This document shows positions 41,575-51,072 of a stretch of DNA of 64,000 nucleotides, piece by piece. Origin of the DNA: Streptomyces sp. NBC_01591 (GTDB lineage: Bacteria; Actinomycetota; Actinomycetes; Streptomycetales; Streptomycetaceae); NCBI RefSeq assembly GCF_035918155.1, contig NZ_CP109327.1:806001-870000 (forward strand), in the 5' to 3' direction. Position numbers and translations under genes: made by a program. Every line of letters starts with the position of its first letter. Within the stretch, counting starts at the first letter, position 1. The notes under the pieces are model-generated. The model did no database searches and was not told where the DNA came from. It saw only the letters and a list, made by a program, of their open reading frames with translations.

Positions 41575-41592
41575 CGACCGAACGATCGGTCG
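41575..41592. promoter_or_regulatory. PaaR-like TetR operator CGACCGA-N4-TCGGTCG
   Basis: An 18-bp inverted repeat with perfect 7-bp arms, 25 bp upstream of the paaK-like start codon. It resembles the ACCGnnCGnnCGGT-type sites recalled for TetR regulators of phenylacetate and fatty-acid genes. No TetR gene is next to it. Confidence 0.5.
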
Positions 41593-41616
41593 CCTGCTCG
41601 GAAGAGGGAGATCCGG

Positions 41617-42906
41617 ATGACGTCTCTGCTGGACGAGGCGGAACGACTGGGTCGCGACGCGCTGGAAGCACTCCAGCTGGAGCGGCTGCGGGCCACGCTG
41701 CACCACGCGTACGAGAACGTCGGCCACTACCGGGCCGCGTTCGACAAGGCCGGACTGCGCCCGGACGACTGCCGTACGCTCGCCGATCTCGCCCGTTTCC
41801 CTTTCACGACCAAGGCCGACTTGCGGGACAACTACCCCTTCGGCATGTTCGCCGTCCCCGAGGAGCGCGTACGGCGGATCCATGCGTCCAGCGGGACGAC
41901 GGGCCGTCCGACCGTCGTCGGCTACACCCAGCGGGACCTGGACACCTGGGCCGACGTGGTCGCCCGCTCCATCCGGGCCGCCGGCGGGCGTCCCGGGCAG
42001 AAGGTCCATGTGGCGTACGGGTACGGGCTGTTCACCGGTGGGCTCGGCGCGCACTACGGGGCGGAACGGCTCGGCTGCACGGTCATACCCGCCTCGGGAG
42101 GCATGACGGCCCGCCAGGTCCAGCTGATCCAGGACTTCCGCCCCGAGATCATCATGGTGACCCCGTCCTACATGCTGACGCTCCTCGACGAGTTCGAACG
42201 GCAGGGTGTCGATCCGCGTGCGACCTCCCTCAAGGTCGGGATCTTCGGTGCCGAGCCGTGGACGGAGGAGATGCGGCGCGAGATCGAGGAGCGGTTCGCG
42301 ATCGACGCCGTCGACATCTACGGCCTTTCGGAGGTGATGGGGCCCGGTGTGGCGCAGGAGTGCGTCGAGACGAAGGACGGGCTGCACATCTGGGAGGACC
42401 ATTTCTATCCGGAGGTCGTCGATCCGTTCACCGGTGAGGTGCTGCCCGAGGGCGAGGAGGGCGAGCTGGTCTTCACCTCGCTCACCAAGGAGGCCATGCC
42501 GGTGATCCGCTACCGGACGCGGGACCTGACCCGGCTGCTGCCGGGCACGGCCCGGGTGTTCCGGCGGATGGAGAAGGTGACCGGGCGCAGCGACGACCTG
42601 GTGATCCTGCGCGGCGTGAACCTCTTCCCGACCCAGATCGAGGAGATCGTGCTGCGCACGCCGGGGGTGGCGCCGCACTTCCAGTTGCGGCTGACCCGCG
42701 AGGGCCGCCTCGACGCGCTGACCGTGCGGGCGGAGGCACGGGCGGGGGCCACCCCGGAGCAGCGGGCGGCGGCCGCGGCGTCGATCACGGCGGCCGTCAA
42801 GGACGGGATCGGGGTGTCGGTCGGGGTCGAGATCGTCGATCCCGAGACGCTGGAGAGGTCGGTCGGCAAATTCAGGCGGATCGTGGACGAGCGCGGCGGG
42901 CATTGA
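41617..42906 (+). CDS. paaK: Phenylacetate-CoA ligase-like enzyme (PaaK)
   Basis: 429 residues, ATG 41617 after GGGAG. Adenylate-forming family with P-loop SSGTTGRPTVVGYT (about 91-104), YGLSEVMGPGVAQEC, the DLTRLLPG segment and C-terminal GRSDDLVILRGVNLFPTQIEE, all typical of PaaK. It would convert phenylacetate (or a related aryl acid) plus ATP and CoA to the CoA ester. No paaABCDE epoxidase genes are in the window, so it may serve another aromatic acid. Confidence 0.88.
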   Translation: MTSLLDEAERLGRDALEALQLERLRATLHHAYENVGHYRAAFDKAGLRPDDCRTLADLARFPFTTKADLRDNYPFGMFAVPEERVRRIHASSGTTGRPTVVGYTQRDLDTWADVVARSIRAAGGRPGQKVHVAYGYGLFTGGLGAHYGAERLGCTVIPASGGMTARQVQLIQDFRPEIIMVTPSYMLTLLDEFERQGVDPRATSLKVGIFGAEPWTEEMRREIEERFAIDAVDIYGLSEVMGPGVAQECVETKDGLHIWEDHFYPEVVDPFTGEVLPEGEEGELVFTSLTKEAMPVIRYRTRDLTRLLPGTARVFRRMEKVTGRSDDLVILRGVNLFPTQIEEIVLRTPGVAPHFQLRLTREGRLDALTVRAEARAGATPEQRAAAAASITAAVKDGIGVSVGVEIVDPETLERSVGKFRRIVDERGGH

Positions 42907-42930
42907 GGGCTTCGGTCTGCACGCGGTCCG

Positions 42931-44430
42931 CTACGCGAACCGGTCGCGCAGCTCCCGCTTGAGGATCTTCCCGCTGGCGTTGCGCGGCAGTTCGTCCACG
43001 AAGAGGATCTTCTTCGGGGCCTTGAAGTGGGCGAGCCGTTCGCGGGCGTGGTCGATGAGTTCGGCCGCTGTCGCGTCCCCGCGCAGCACCACGACGGCGG
43101 TGACGGCCTCGATCCAGCGCTCGTCGGGCAGTCCGACGACGGCGGCCTCGGCAACGGCCGGGTGGGTGTAGAGGGCGTCCTCGACCTGCCGGGAGGCGAC
43201 GAGGACACCGCCGGAGTTGATGACGTCCTTCACCCGGTCGACGACGGTGAAGAAACCCTCGGAGTCGCGCACCGCGAGGTCGCCGGAGTGGAACCAGCCG
43301 TCGCGGAAGGCTTCGGCGGTCTCCTCGGGCTTGTCCCAGTAGCCCTCGCACAACTGGGGCGAGCGGTAGACCACTTCGCCGGCCGTGCCGTCGGGGACCT
43401 CCTTGTCGTCCTTGTCGACGACCCGGGCCTCGACGAAGAGGACCGGCCTGCCGCAGGAGTCCATCCGGCCCTCGTGCTCGTCCGGTCCGAGGACGGTGGC
43501 GAGCGGGCCGATCTCGCTCTGTCCGAAGCAGTTGTAGAAGGCGAGCGCGGGCAGCCGTTCGCGGAGCCGTTCCAGTACGGGTACCGGCATGATCGACGCG
43601 CCGTAGTACGCCTTGCGCAGGCCGCCGAGTTCGCGGGTGGTGAAACCGGGGTGCTGGGAGATGCCGATCCAGACGGTCGGCGGGGCGAAGACGCTGTCGG
43701 CCTGCCCCGTCTCCACGAGGTCGAAGATCCGGTCGGCGTCGGGTGCGTCGAGGATGGTGTTCTGTGCCCCGACCGCGAGGTAGGGCAGCAGGAAGACGTG
43801 CATCTGCGCGGAGTGGTAGAGCGGCAGCGAGTGGACGGGCCGGTCGGTGGCCCGCAGATCGAGCGCCGTGATCGCGCTGACGTACTCGTGCACGAGTGCG
43901 CCGTGGGTCATCATCGCGCCCTTGGGCAGCGCGGTGGTGCCCGAGGTGTAGAGCAGCTGGACGAGGTCTCCCGCGGCCGGTTCGCGTTCCGGGGCGAAGG
44001 GGCGCGGGGTGGCGGTCGCCGCCAGGAGGGAGCCGGGTGCGTCGCGCAGCGGGCGTACGGGGAACGCGGCCGGAATCCGGCCGGCGAGGTCCGGGTCGGT
44101 GAGGACGAGGGCGCTGCCGGACTGTTCCAGGATGTACGTGAGGTCGTCGCCGGTGAGGTTCTGATTGACCGGCACATGGACCAGGCCCGCGCGGGCACAG
44201 CCGAGGTAGCCGATCAGATACGCGTCGGAGTTGTGCGCGTAGCAGGCCACCCGGTCACCGGGGCGCAGTCCGTGCTCGCCGACGAGGACGGCGGCGGCGG
44301 TACCGACGGCCGCGTCGAGCTCCGCGTAGGTCCATGACCTGTCCGCGTACCGCAGGGCGGTGCGCTCGGGGGCGCGCCGGGCGCTGCGTGCCAGGACTCC
44401 GTCGACTGTGCTGCTCCGTACACCTGTCAT
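42931..44430 (-). CDS. Long-chain acyl-CoA ligase-like (ANL superfamily)
   Basis: 499 residues from ATG 44430. The AMP-binding motif LLYTSGTTALPKGAMM (about 160), NCFGQSEIGPLATV, WFHSGDLAVRDSEGFF and the C-terminal NASGKILKRELR with its catalytic Lys are complete. It activates a fatty or related acid to its CoA ester. It converges with paaK (24 bp gap). The substrate cannot be read from sequence. Confidence 0.86.
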   Translation of the reverse strand: MTGVRSSTVDGVLARSARRAPERTALRYADRSWTYAELDAAVGTAAAVLVGEHGLRPGDRVACYAHNSDAYLIGYLGCARAGLVHVPVNQNLTGDDLTYILEQSGSALVLTDPDLAGRIPAAFPVRPLRDAPGSLLAATATPRPFAPEREPAAGDLVQLLYTSGTTALPKGAMMTHGALVHEYVSAITALDLRATDRPVHSLPLYHSAQMHVFLLPYLAVGAQNTILDAPDADRIFDLVETGQADSVFAPPTVWIGISQHPGFTTRELGGLRKAYYGASIMPVPVLERLRERLPALAFYNCFGQSEIGPLATVLGPDEHEGRMDSCGRPVLFVEARVVDKDDKEVPDGTAGEVVYRSPQLCEGYWDKPEETAEAFRDGWFHSGDLAVRDSEGFFTVVDRVKDVINSGGVLVASRQVEDALYTHPAVAEAAVVGLPDERWIEAVTAVVVLRGDATAAELIDHARERLAHFKAPKKILFVDELPRNASGKILKRELRDRFA

Positions 44431-44580
44431 GGCGTGATCCTGTGCGGCCGGAACCCGGGGGTCAAGGGTCCGGATACCGGTGGGCATGTTGACAGGGGTG
44501 CGGAGGTGCTGGCTGAGTTGCGCGTGGCGACTCGAACCCTCGGGTAACCGCCTTTCGAACCCGCACAGTTGGGAGGACCG

Positions 44581-46998
44581 TTGCCTCTCCGCAACCGTCT
44601 GAGACTCCTTGCGATATCCGGCCTCGCGCTGTTCACCGTTTCGGCGTCGTTGCCGCCCGCCTCGGCCGACGGCTCGCGCTCCCACCGTCCGTCGGGCGGC
44701 GGGCTGTCCGCCACGATCCGGTACACCGAGTACGGCATCCCGCACATCCTGGCGAAGGACTACGCGAGCCTGGGCTTCGGCAACGGCTGGGCCCAGGCCG
44801 CCGACCAGGTGTGCACCCTCGCCGACGGCTTCGTGACCCTGCGCGGCGAGCGGTCCCGGTACTTCGGTCCGGACGCGGCTCCGGACGGCTCGCTCTCCGC
44901 CGCGACGAAGAACCTCTCCAGCGATCTCTACTTCCGCCGGGTCCGCGAGAGCCGCACCGTGGAGAAGCTGCTGAAGGCGCCCGCGCCGGCCGGGCAGAGC
45001 CGTGACGTCAGGGAGCTGGAGCGCGGCTGGGCGGCCGGTTACAACGCGTGGCTGGCGCAGAACCGGATCGACGACCCGGCCTGCCGGGGCGCCGACTGGG
45101 TGCGGCCGGTGACGACGCTGGACGTGGTGACGCGCGGCTACGCGCTCTCGGTGCTCGGCGGTCAGGGGCGCGGCATCGACGGCATCACGGCCGCTCAGCC
45201 GCCCACCGGCACGGCGGGGACGCCCGGTGTACCGTCGCCGGGCGACGCGGCGGACGCGGCCCGGCGGCTGCTGTCGACGCAGAACGCGGACATGGGCTCC
45301 AACGCGGTCGCGTTCCGCGGGGACACGACGGCGAACGGGCGGGGCCTGCTGCTCGGCAATCCGCACTACCCGTGGCAGGGCGGGCGGCGGTTCTGGCAGT
45401 CGCAGCAGACGATTCCCGGCGAGCTGAACGTGGCGGGCGGTTCGCTGCTCGGCGCGCCGATCGTCTCGATCGGACACAACGCGAACATCGCATGGAGCCA
45501 CACCGTCGCCACCGGTGTCCCGCTCAACCTTCATCAGCTCACCCTCGATCCGGCCGATCCGACCGTGTATCTGGTGGACGGCAGGCCCGAGCGGATGACG
45601 AAGCGTACGGTCTCGGTCGCGGTGAAGGGCGGCGGTACCGTGACCCGCACCCAGTGGTCGACCCGGTACGGACCGGTGATCACCTCGCTCGGTGCCGGGC
45701 TGCCGTTGCCCTGGACGACGACGACCGCGTACGCGCTCAATGACCCGAACGCCGTGAATCTGCGTTTCTCGGACGCCGGTCTCGGTTTCAGCCGGGCGCG
45801 CAGCACCGCGGACATCCAGGCCGCGCTGCGCCGTACCCAGGGGCTGCCATGGGTGAACACCATCGCCGCCGATTCGTCCGGGCACTCGTTCTTCTCGCAG
45901 TCGCAGGTGCTGCCGAGGATCACGGACGAGCTCGCGGCACAGTGCTCCACGCCGCTTGGCAAAGCGACGTATCCGTCGTCCGGGCTCGCGGTGCTGGACG
46001 GTTCGAGGAGCGACTGCGCACTGGGGTCGGACCCGGACGCCGTGCAGCCGGGCATCTTCGGGCCGGGCCGGATGCCCACCGTGAAGGACGCCCCGTACGT
46101 GGAGAACTCCAACGACAGCGCCTGGCTGACGAACGCGGACGCGCCGCTGACCGGCTACGAGAGGGTGTTCGGCACGATCGGCACACCCCGCTCGATGCGG
46201 ACCCGGGGCGCGATCGAGGATGTGTCCGCGATGGCGGCGAAGGGCCGGCTGACCGTGGCCGATCTGCAGGGCCAGCAGTTCGCGAACCGCGCACCGGCCG
46301 GTGATCTGGGCGCCGCGGATCTGGCGGGGGCGTGCGCGGCGCTGCCCGGCGGCACTGCGGTCGGCAGTGACGGCAGGGCGGTCGATGTGTCGGCGGCGTG
46401 CGAGGTGCTGAGGCGCTGGGACCGGAAGGTCGACACCGGGAGTCGGGGCGCGCTGCTCTTCGACCGGATCTGGCGCAGGGCGACGGCCACGGTCCCGCAG
46501 ACCGAGTTGTGGAAGGTGCCCTTCTCCCCCGCCGATCCGGTCGGTACGCCCAACACGCTGAACACCTCGGCGCCCGGCCTCACCAGGGCTCTCGCCGACG
46601 CGGTGGCCGAACTGCGGGCGGCCAAAATCGCGTTGGACGACCCGCTGGGGCGGCACCAGTCGGTGGAACGGAACGGGAAGCGCATCCCGATCGGCGGCGG
46701 TACCGAGTCGCTCGGCATCTGGAACAAGACGGAGCCGGTGTGGGACACGGCGGCCGGCGGCTACCGGGAGGTGCCGGCCGGCTCCAGCTACATCCAGGCG
46801 GTCGGCTGGAACGGCAGCAGGTGCCCGGTGGCGCGCACCCTGCTCACGTACTCCCAGTCCTCCAATCCGGGTTCGCCGTATTACAGCGACCAGACCGAGC
46901 TGTACTCGGGTGAGCGGTGGGTGACGTCCCGGTTCTGCGAGAAGGACATTCTGCGCTCGCCCGCACTGCGGGTCGTGCGGGTCCACGAACGCCGGTAG
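44581..46998 (+). CDS. Secreted penicillin/AHL acylase (Ntn hydrolase)
   Basis: 805 residues. The TTG start at 44581 is chosen because GGGAGG lies 4 nt upstream and a Sec signal peptide (about 1-30, PPASADG) follows. The proenzyme should self-cleave at Gly239/Ser240 (NADMGSNAV), exposing the N-terminal Ser nucleophile of the beta chain; GHNANIAWSHT and VENSNDSAWLTNA carry the oxyanion residues. The alpha chain starts near RYTEYGIPHI. The overall pattern resembles Streptomyces AHL/aculeacin-type acylases that remove long acyl chains from lactones or lipopeptides. Stands alone with its own terminator. Confidence 0.88.
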   Translation: MPLRNRLRLLAISGLALFTVSASLPPASADGSRSHRPSGGGLSATIRYTEYGIPHILAKDYASLGFGNGWAQAADQVCTLADGFVTLRGERSRYFGPDAAPDGSLSAATKNLSSDLYFRRVRESRTVEKLLKAPAPAGQSRDVRELERGWAAGYNAWLAQNRIDDPACRGADWVRPVTTLDVVTRGYALSVLGGQGRGIDGITAAQPPTGTAGTPGVPSPGDAADAARRLLSTQNADMGSNAVAFRGDTTANGRGLLLGNPHYPWQGGRRFWQSQQTIPGELNVAGGSLLGAPIVSIGHNANIAWSHTVATGVPLNLHQLTLDPADPTVYLVDGRPERMTKRTVSVAVKGGGTVTRTQWSTRYGPVITSLGAGLPLPWTTTTAYALNDPNAVNLRFSDAGLGFSRARSTADIQAALRRTQGLPWVNTIAADSSGHSFFSQSQVLPRITDELAAQCSTPLGKATYPSSGLAVLDGSRSDCALGSDPDAVQPGIFGPGRMPTVKDAPYVENSNDSAWLTNADAPLTGYERVFGTIGTPRSMRTRGAIEDVSAMAAKGRLTVADLQGQQFANRAPAGDLGAADLAGACAALPGGTAVGSDGRAVDVSAACEVLRRWDRKVDTGSRGALLFDRIWRRATATVPQTELWKVPFSPADPVGTPNTLNTSAPGLTRALADAVAELRAAKIALDDPLGRHQSVERNGKRIPIGGGTESLGIWNKTEPVWDTAAGGYREVPAGSSYIQAVGWNGSRCPVARTLLTYSQSSNPGSPYYSDQTELYSGERWVTSRFCEKDILRSPALRVVRVHERR

Positions 46999-47014
46999 TT
47001 CCTCACGGTGCGAT

Positions 47015-47052
47015 CGGTCCCTGTCCGCCCGGCGGGCGGCGGACAGGGACCG
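47015..47052. terminator. Bidirectional terminator hairpin
   Basis: CGGTCCCTGTCCGCC (47015-47029) pairs perfectly with 47038-47052 around an 8-nt loop between convergent genes. Confidence 0.88.
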
Positions 47053-47063
47053 GTCAGGAGGAA

Positions 47064-48170
47064 TCAGGGGCTGATCGCGAGGAAGACGAACGCGGCGAAG
47101 ATCGACAGATGGACGCCGCCCTGGAGCAGGGTGGCCCGTCCCGGTACGACGGTCAGCGCGCCGACCATCACGGTGAGTGCGAGGAGCACCATATGGGTGG
47201 CGCCGAGGCCGAGATGGAGCGGTCCGTCGAGCCAGACCGAGGCGAGGGCGATGGCCGGGATGGTCAGGCCGATGCTCGCCATCGCCGAGCCGAGGGCGAG
47301 GTTGAGGCTGGTCTGGACACGATCGCGACGGGCGGCCCGCACTGCCGCCAGGGTCTCCGGCAGCAGCACCAGCAGCGCGATGACGACACCGACCACCGCC
47401 TGGGGCATCCCGGCCGCCTCCACCCCGGACTCGATGGTCGGCGAGACGGACTTGGCGTCGCCGACGACCGCGACCAGCGCGACCAGCAGCATCACCAGGC
47501 TCAGCGCGGTGGCGCCCCGGCCGGGCAGCACCACGTGGTGCTCGTCCGGCTTGAGCGCGCCCTCGGGTGTGAGGGGCAGGAAGTACTCGCGGTGCCGCAC
47601 CGTCTGTACGGCGACGAACAGCCCGTACAGAAGGAGTGAGGCGACGGCCGCGAAGGCCAGTTGGGCGGTGGAGAATTCGGGGCCCGGTTTGCCGACGGTG
47701 AAGGTCGGCAGGACCAGGCTGAGGGTGGCGAGCGTGGCGACGGTCGCGAGGGCGGCCCCGGAGCCTTCGGCGTTGAAGACGACGACGCGGGAACGGACGG
47801 CCCCCAGGAGCAGGGACAGTCCGACGATGCCGTTGCAGGTGATCATCACGGCGGCGAACACGGTGTCGCGGGCGAGCGCGGACGTCTTGGGGCCGCCGTC
47901 CACCATCAGGGTGACGATGAGGGCCACTTCGATGACGGTGACGGCGACGGCCAGGACGAGGGAGCCGAACGGTTCCCCGACCCGGTGGGCGATGACCTCG
48001 GCGTGGTGCACGGCGGCCAGAACGGCGCCCGCGAGACAGAGCGCGACCACGGCGACGGCGAACGCCGGCAGCTCCCGTCCCCAGCTGAAGACCAGCGCGA
48101 GCGCGGCGACGATCGGCACGGCCACCGTCCACCGGGTCGCCAGTGACCGGACCGTCGCGCGCGCGTTCAT
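47064..48170 (-). CDS. Calcium:proton antiporter (ChaA-like)
   Basis: 368 residues with about 11 hydrophobic helices. Two inverted CaCA repeats carry the acidic ion-binding motifs: HRVGEPFGSLVLAVAVTVIE in the N-half and VLLPETLAAVRAARRDRVQT with LNLALGSAMASIGLTIP in the C-half. It exchanges Ca2+ (possibly Na+ or K+) for protons at the cytoplasmic membrane. ATG 48170 is preferred over GTG 48179. Single-gene transcript. Confidence 0.87.
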   Translation of the reverse strand: MNARATVRSLATRWTVAVPIVAALALVFSWGRELPAFAVAVVALCLAGAVLAAVHHAEVIAHRVGEPFGSLVLAVAVTVIEVALIVTLMVDGGPKTSALARDTVFAAVMITCNGIVGLSLLLGAVRSRVVVFNAEGSGAALATVATLATLSLVLPTFTVGKPGPEFSTAQLAFAAVASLLLYGLFVAVQTVRHREYFLPLTPEGALKPDEHHVVLPGRGATALSLVMLLVALVAVVGDAKSVSPTIESGVEAAGMPQAVVGVVIALLVLLPETLAAVRAARRDRVQTSLNLALGSAMASIGLTIPAIALASVWLDGPLHLGLGATHMVLLALTVMVGALTVVPGRATLLQGGVHLSIFAAFVFLAISP

Positions 48171-48233
48171 GGGCCACACCCTGCCAGAGCCGGTACGGGG
48201 GCGCTCGTCGGGCGGCGGCGGCCGGGCGGTGGT

Positions 48234-49784
48234 TCACACGGCCCGTTGGCGTCCTTCCCAGTACGGGTCGCGCAGCCGCCGCTTGTAGAGCTTGCCGTTG
48301 GGGTCGCGGGGCATCACGTCGATGAAGTCGATGGTCCTGGGGCGCTTGTACCCGGCGAGACGCTCTTCGCAGTGGCGCAGGATCCCGGCGGCGAGCGCCT
48401 CCCCCGCCTCGTGTCCCGCGGCCGGTTCGACGACCGCCTTGACCTCCTCGCCCCAGTCGGGATGCGGGATGCCGAAGACGGCGACGTCGGCGACCGCGGG
48501 GTGGCCGAGGAGAGCCCCCTCGATCTCGGCGGGGTAGATGTTGACCCCACCGGAGATGATCATGTCGATCTTGCGGTCGCGGAGGAAGAGGTAGCCGTCC
48601 TCGTCGAGGATGCCGAGGTCGCCGACGGTGAAGAAGTCGCCGATGCGGTTCTTCCGCGTCTTGGTCTCGTCCTTGTGGTAGCTGAAGCCGCCGGTGTTCA
48701 TCTTCATGTAGACGGTGCCGAGCTCGCCGGGCGGCAGCCGTTCGCCGTCGTCGTCGAAGACGGCGAGTTCACTGATCGGCCAGGCCCTGCCGACCGTGCC
48801 CGGTTTCTTCAGCCAGTCCTCGGCGGTGGCGAAGGCGCCGCCGCCCTCGCTGGCCGCGTAGTACTCCTCGACGCACCTCCCCCACCAGTCGATCATGGCG
48901 CGCTTGACGTGGTCGGGGCAGGGCGCGGCACCGTGGATGGCGTGCCGCATGGCCGTGACGTCGTAGCGCCGTTTCACCTCGTCGGGGAGGGAGAGGAGGC
49001 GGTGGAACTGGGTCGGGACCATGTGCGTGTGGGTGCAGCGGTGGGTGTCGATGAGCCGCAGCATGTCCTCGGGCGTCCACCTGTCCATCAGGACCAGCGG
49101 GTGTCCGATGTGCAGGGACGCGGCGGCGAACTGCAGCACGGCCGTGTGGTAGAGCGGCGAGCAGACCAGGTGGACGTTGCCGTCGAACGGTTTGATGCCG
49201 AAGATGCCGAGGAATCCGCCGAGGTGGCTCTCCTCGGGGAGCTTGCCGGAGAGCGGACGGCGGATGCCGCGCGGGCGGCCGGTGGTGCCCGAGGTGTAGT
49301 TCATGACCCAGCCCAGGGTGCGGTCGTCCGGGGCTTGTCCGGACTGCCCTTCGAGCAGTTCGGCGTACGGGCGGAAGCCGTCGACCGTGCCCACGGCGAA
49401 GCGGTGGGTGGCCGGCAGCTCCGCCTCGTCGGCGGCCTCGGTCGCGGCCTGGGCGAACCGCTCGTGGGCGATGAGCACCTTGGCGCCGGAGTCGGAGACG
49501 ATCCAGGCGATCTCGGGGCCGACGAAGTGGTGGTTGACGGGGACGAGGTAGAGGCCGGCCTGGGCGGCGGCGAGGTAGGCGGTGAAGAACTCGACGCCGT
49601 TGGGCAGCACGACCGCGAACGCGTCGCCCCGCCGCAGCCCGGCGGCGCGCAGTCCGTGGACGAGGCGGTTGGCGGCGGCGTGCAGCCGGCCCGCCGTCCA
49701 GCTCTCGCCGTCGGGTGCGGTCAGGACCGTGCGGTCGGGGTCGGCGGTTGCCTGGGCCCAGAAGCCGTTGGGCGGCGGGGTCAT
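48234..49784 (-). CDS. Acyl-CoA ligase (FadD8/FadD17-like ANL enzyme)
   Basis: 516 residues. The AMP-binding motif is NYTSGTTGRPRGIRR (about 168), followed by HMVPTQFHRLL, GDFFTVGDLGILDEDGYLFL and the C-terminal DPNGKLYKRRLRDPYW with its catalytic Lys. The enzyme type is common in actinobacterial lipid and steroid catabolism. It overlaps the nitronate monooxygenase stop by 4 bp, so the two are translationally coupled and probably act in one pathway. Confidence 0.87.
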   Translation of the reverse strand: MTPPPNGFWAQATADPDRTVLTAPDGESWTAGRLHAAANRLVHGLRAAGLRRGDAFAVVLPNGVEFFTAYLAAAQAGLYLVPVNHHFVGPEIAWIVSDSGAKVLIAHERFAQAATEAADEAELPATHRFAVGTVDGFRPYAELLEGQSGQAPDDRTLGWVMNYTSGTTGRPRGIRRPLSGKLPEESHLGGFLGIFGIKPFDGNVHLVCSPLYHTAVLQFAAASLHIGHPLVLMDRWTPEDMLRLIDTHRCTHTHMVPTQFHRLLSLPDEVKRRYDVTAMRHAIHGAAPCPDHVKRAMIDWWGRCVEEYYAASEGGGAFATAEDWLKKPGTVGRAWPISELAVFDDDGERLPPGELGTVYMKMNTGGFSYHKDETKTRKNRIGDFFTVGDLGILDEDGYLFLRDRKIDMIISGGVNIYPAEIEGALLGHPAVADVAVFGIPHPDWGEEVKAVVEPAAGHEAGEALAAGILRHCEERLAGYKRPRTIDFIDVMPRDPNGKLYKRRLRDPYWEGRQRAV

Positions 49785-50890
49785 GAGGCGCTCCGTCCGG
49801 CGATGCGGTTGATCCGGTCCACGGCTCGCTCGAAGCCGCGGGTCAGGTCGTCGAAGACGGCCTGAACGCTGCGCTCACTGTTCATCCGGCCGACGATCTG
49901 GCCGACGGGGGTGCCGAGCAGCGCGCCGGTCTCGTACTTCTGGATGCGCGACACGGCCTCGGCCACCAGCAGCCCCTGGAGCGGCATGGGAAGAGTGCCG
50001 GGCCCCGCCGGGTCGTCCCAGGCGTCGGTCCATTCGGTACGGAGCTGACGCGCGGGTTTGCCGGTGAGCGCGCGGGAGCGGACGGTGTCGCCGGAGCCGG
50101 CGGCGAGGAGTTTGCGGGTCAGCGCGCGGGAGTGGAGGTCGGCCTCCTCGGTGGTCAGCCAGAGGGAGCCGAGCCAGACACCCTGGGCACCGAGGGCGAG
50201 TCCGGCGGCGATCTGTTCGCCGCTGCCGATCCCGCCGGCGGCGAGGACGGGAAGCGGTCCGACGGCGTCGACCACGTCCGGGACCAGGACCATGGAGGCG
50301 ATCTCGCCGGTGTGGCCGCCCGCCTCGTACCCCTGGGCGACGACGATGTCGATGCCCGCGTCGGCGTGGTGGCGGGCGTGCTTGGCGCTCCCGGCGAGGG
50401 CGGCGACGAGTACGCCCCGGTCGTGGGCACGCTGGACGACATCGGCGGGCGGCGACCCGAGGGCGTTGGCGAGGAGCCTGATGGGGTAGTCGAAGGCGAC
50501 GTCGAGCTGGTTGCGGGCGACCTCCTCCATCCAGCCGGTGATGCGCCAGCCGGACGCCTCGCCGTCGGGAAGTTCCGGTACGCCGTGCTTGGCGAGGGTG
50601 TCCTGGACGAACTGGCGGTGCCCGGCCGGGATCATCGCCTCGACATCGGCCTCGGTCACCCCCTCCACCTTTTTCGCGGGCATGACGACGTCGAGGCCGT
50701 ACGGCTTGCCGTCGGTGTGCTCCTGCATCCAGTCGAGGTCGCGCGCGAGGTCGTCGGGGGCGGTGTAGCGGACCGCGCCGAGTACGCCGAATCCGCCGGC
50801 CCGGGTGATGGCCGCGGCCACTGCGGGGAACGGCGTGAAGCCGAAGATGGCGTGCTCGACTCCCAGTTTCTTGCTCAGCTCCGTCTCCAT
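49781..50890 (-). CDS. Nitronate monooxygenase / NPD-like flavoprotein
   Basis: 369 residues, TIM-barrel FMN enzyme: FGFTPFPAVAAAITRAGGFGVL at the N-terminus, VAQGYEAGGHTGEI, LPVLAAGGIGSGEQ and ALGAQGVWLGSLWL for FMN phosphate binding. The catalytic His of nitronate monooxygenases is in AGGHTGE. In actinobacteria such proteins often sit with fatty-acid activation genes, as here, so an oxidoreductase or isomerase role on an acyl-CoA is also possible. ATG 50890 fits the family N-terminus, although its ribosome site is weak. Confidence 0.85.
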   Translation of the reverse strand: METELSKKLGVEHAIFGFTPFPAVAAAITRAGGFGVLGAVRYTAPDDLARDLDWMQEHTDGKPYGLDVVMPAKKVEGVTEADVEAMIPAGHRQFVQDTLAKHGVPELPDGEASGWRITGWMEEVARNQLDVAFDYPIRLLANALGSPPADVVQRAHDRGVLVAALAGSAKHARHHADAGIDIVVAQGYEAGGHTGEIASMVLVPDVVDAVGPLPVLAAGGIGSGEQIAAGLALGAQGVWLGSLWLTTEEADLHSRALTRKLLAAGSGDTVRSRALTGKPARQLRTEWTDAWDDPAGPGTLPMPLQGLLVAEAVSRIQKYETGALLGTPVGQIVGRMNSERSVQAVFDDLTRGFERAVDRINRIAGRSAS

Positions 50891-51028
50891 GGGCCGCAGG
50901 ATGCCGCAGCCGGACATCCGAGGGAAGAGATTTTCTGATGCAGTGTCAGATTCTTTGTGACGCAGGGGACCTCCGTGACGGCGGGGGTGACAGTAATCTC
51001 TGCGGCGGCAGGAAGTTTCATTGTCGGA

Positions 51029-51051
51029 CGAAATTTCGAAAGTTACTTTCG
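51029..51051. promoter_or_regulatory. Two overlapping CGAAA palindromes upstream of the serine hydrolase
   Basis: CGAAATTTCG (51029-51038) and CGAAAGT-T-ACTTTCG (51037-51051) are both perfect palindromes sharing CG, ending 21 bp before the start codon. They resemble CGAA...TTCG operators of Streptomyces sugar repressors such as BxlR. Confidence 0.5.
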
Positions 51052-51072
51052 TGCAGCAGGAAGGGGTTCCGG

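Noticed and set aside
44510..44580. tRNA-like sequence (GGGTTCGAGTC on the minus strand) before the acylase
   Set aside because: The would-be T arm does not pair on its 3' side and no acceptor or anticodon stem forms.
42931..48237. A 1768-residue open frame on the minus strand
   Set aside because: Only the last 499 residues (from ATG 44430) look like a protein. The rest is antisense to the acylase and out of frame with the antiporter, open only because of high GC.
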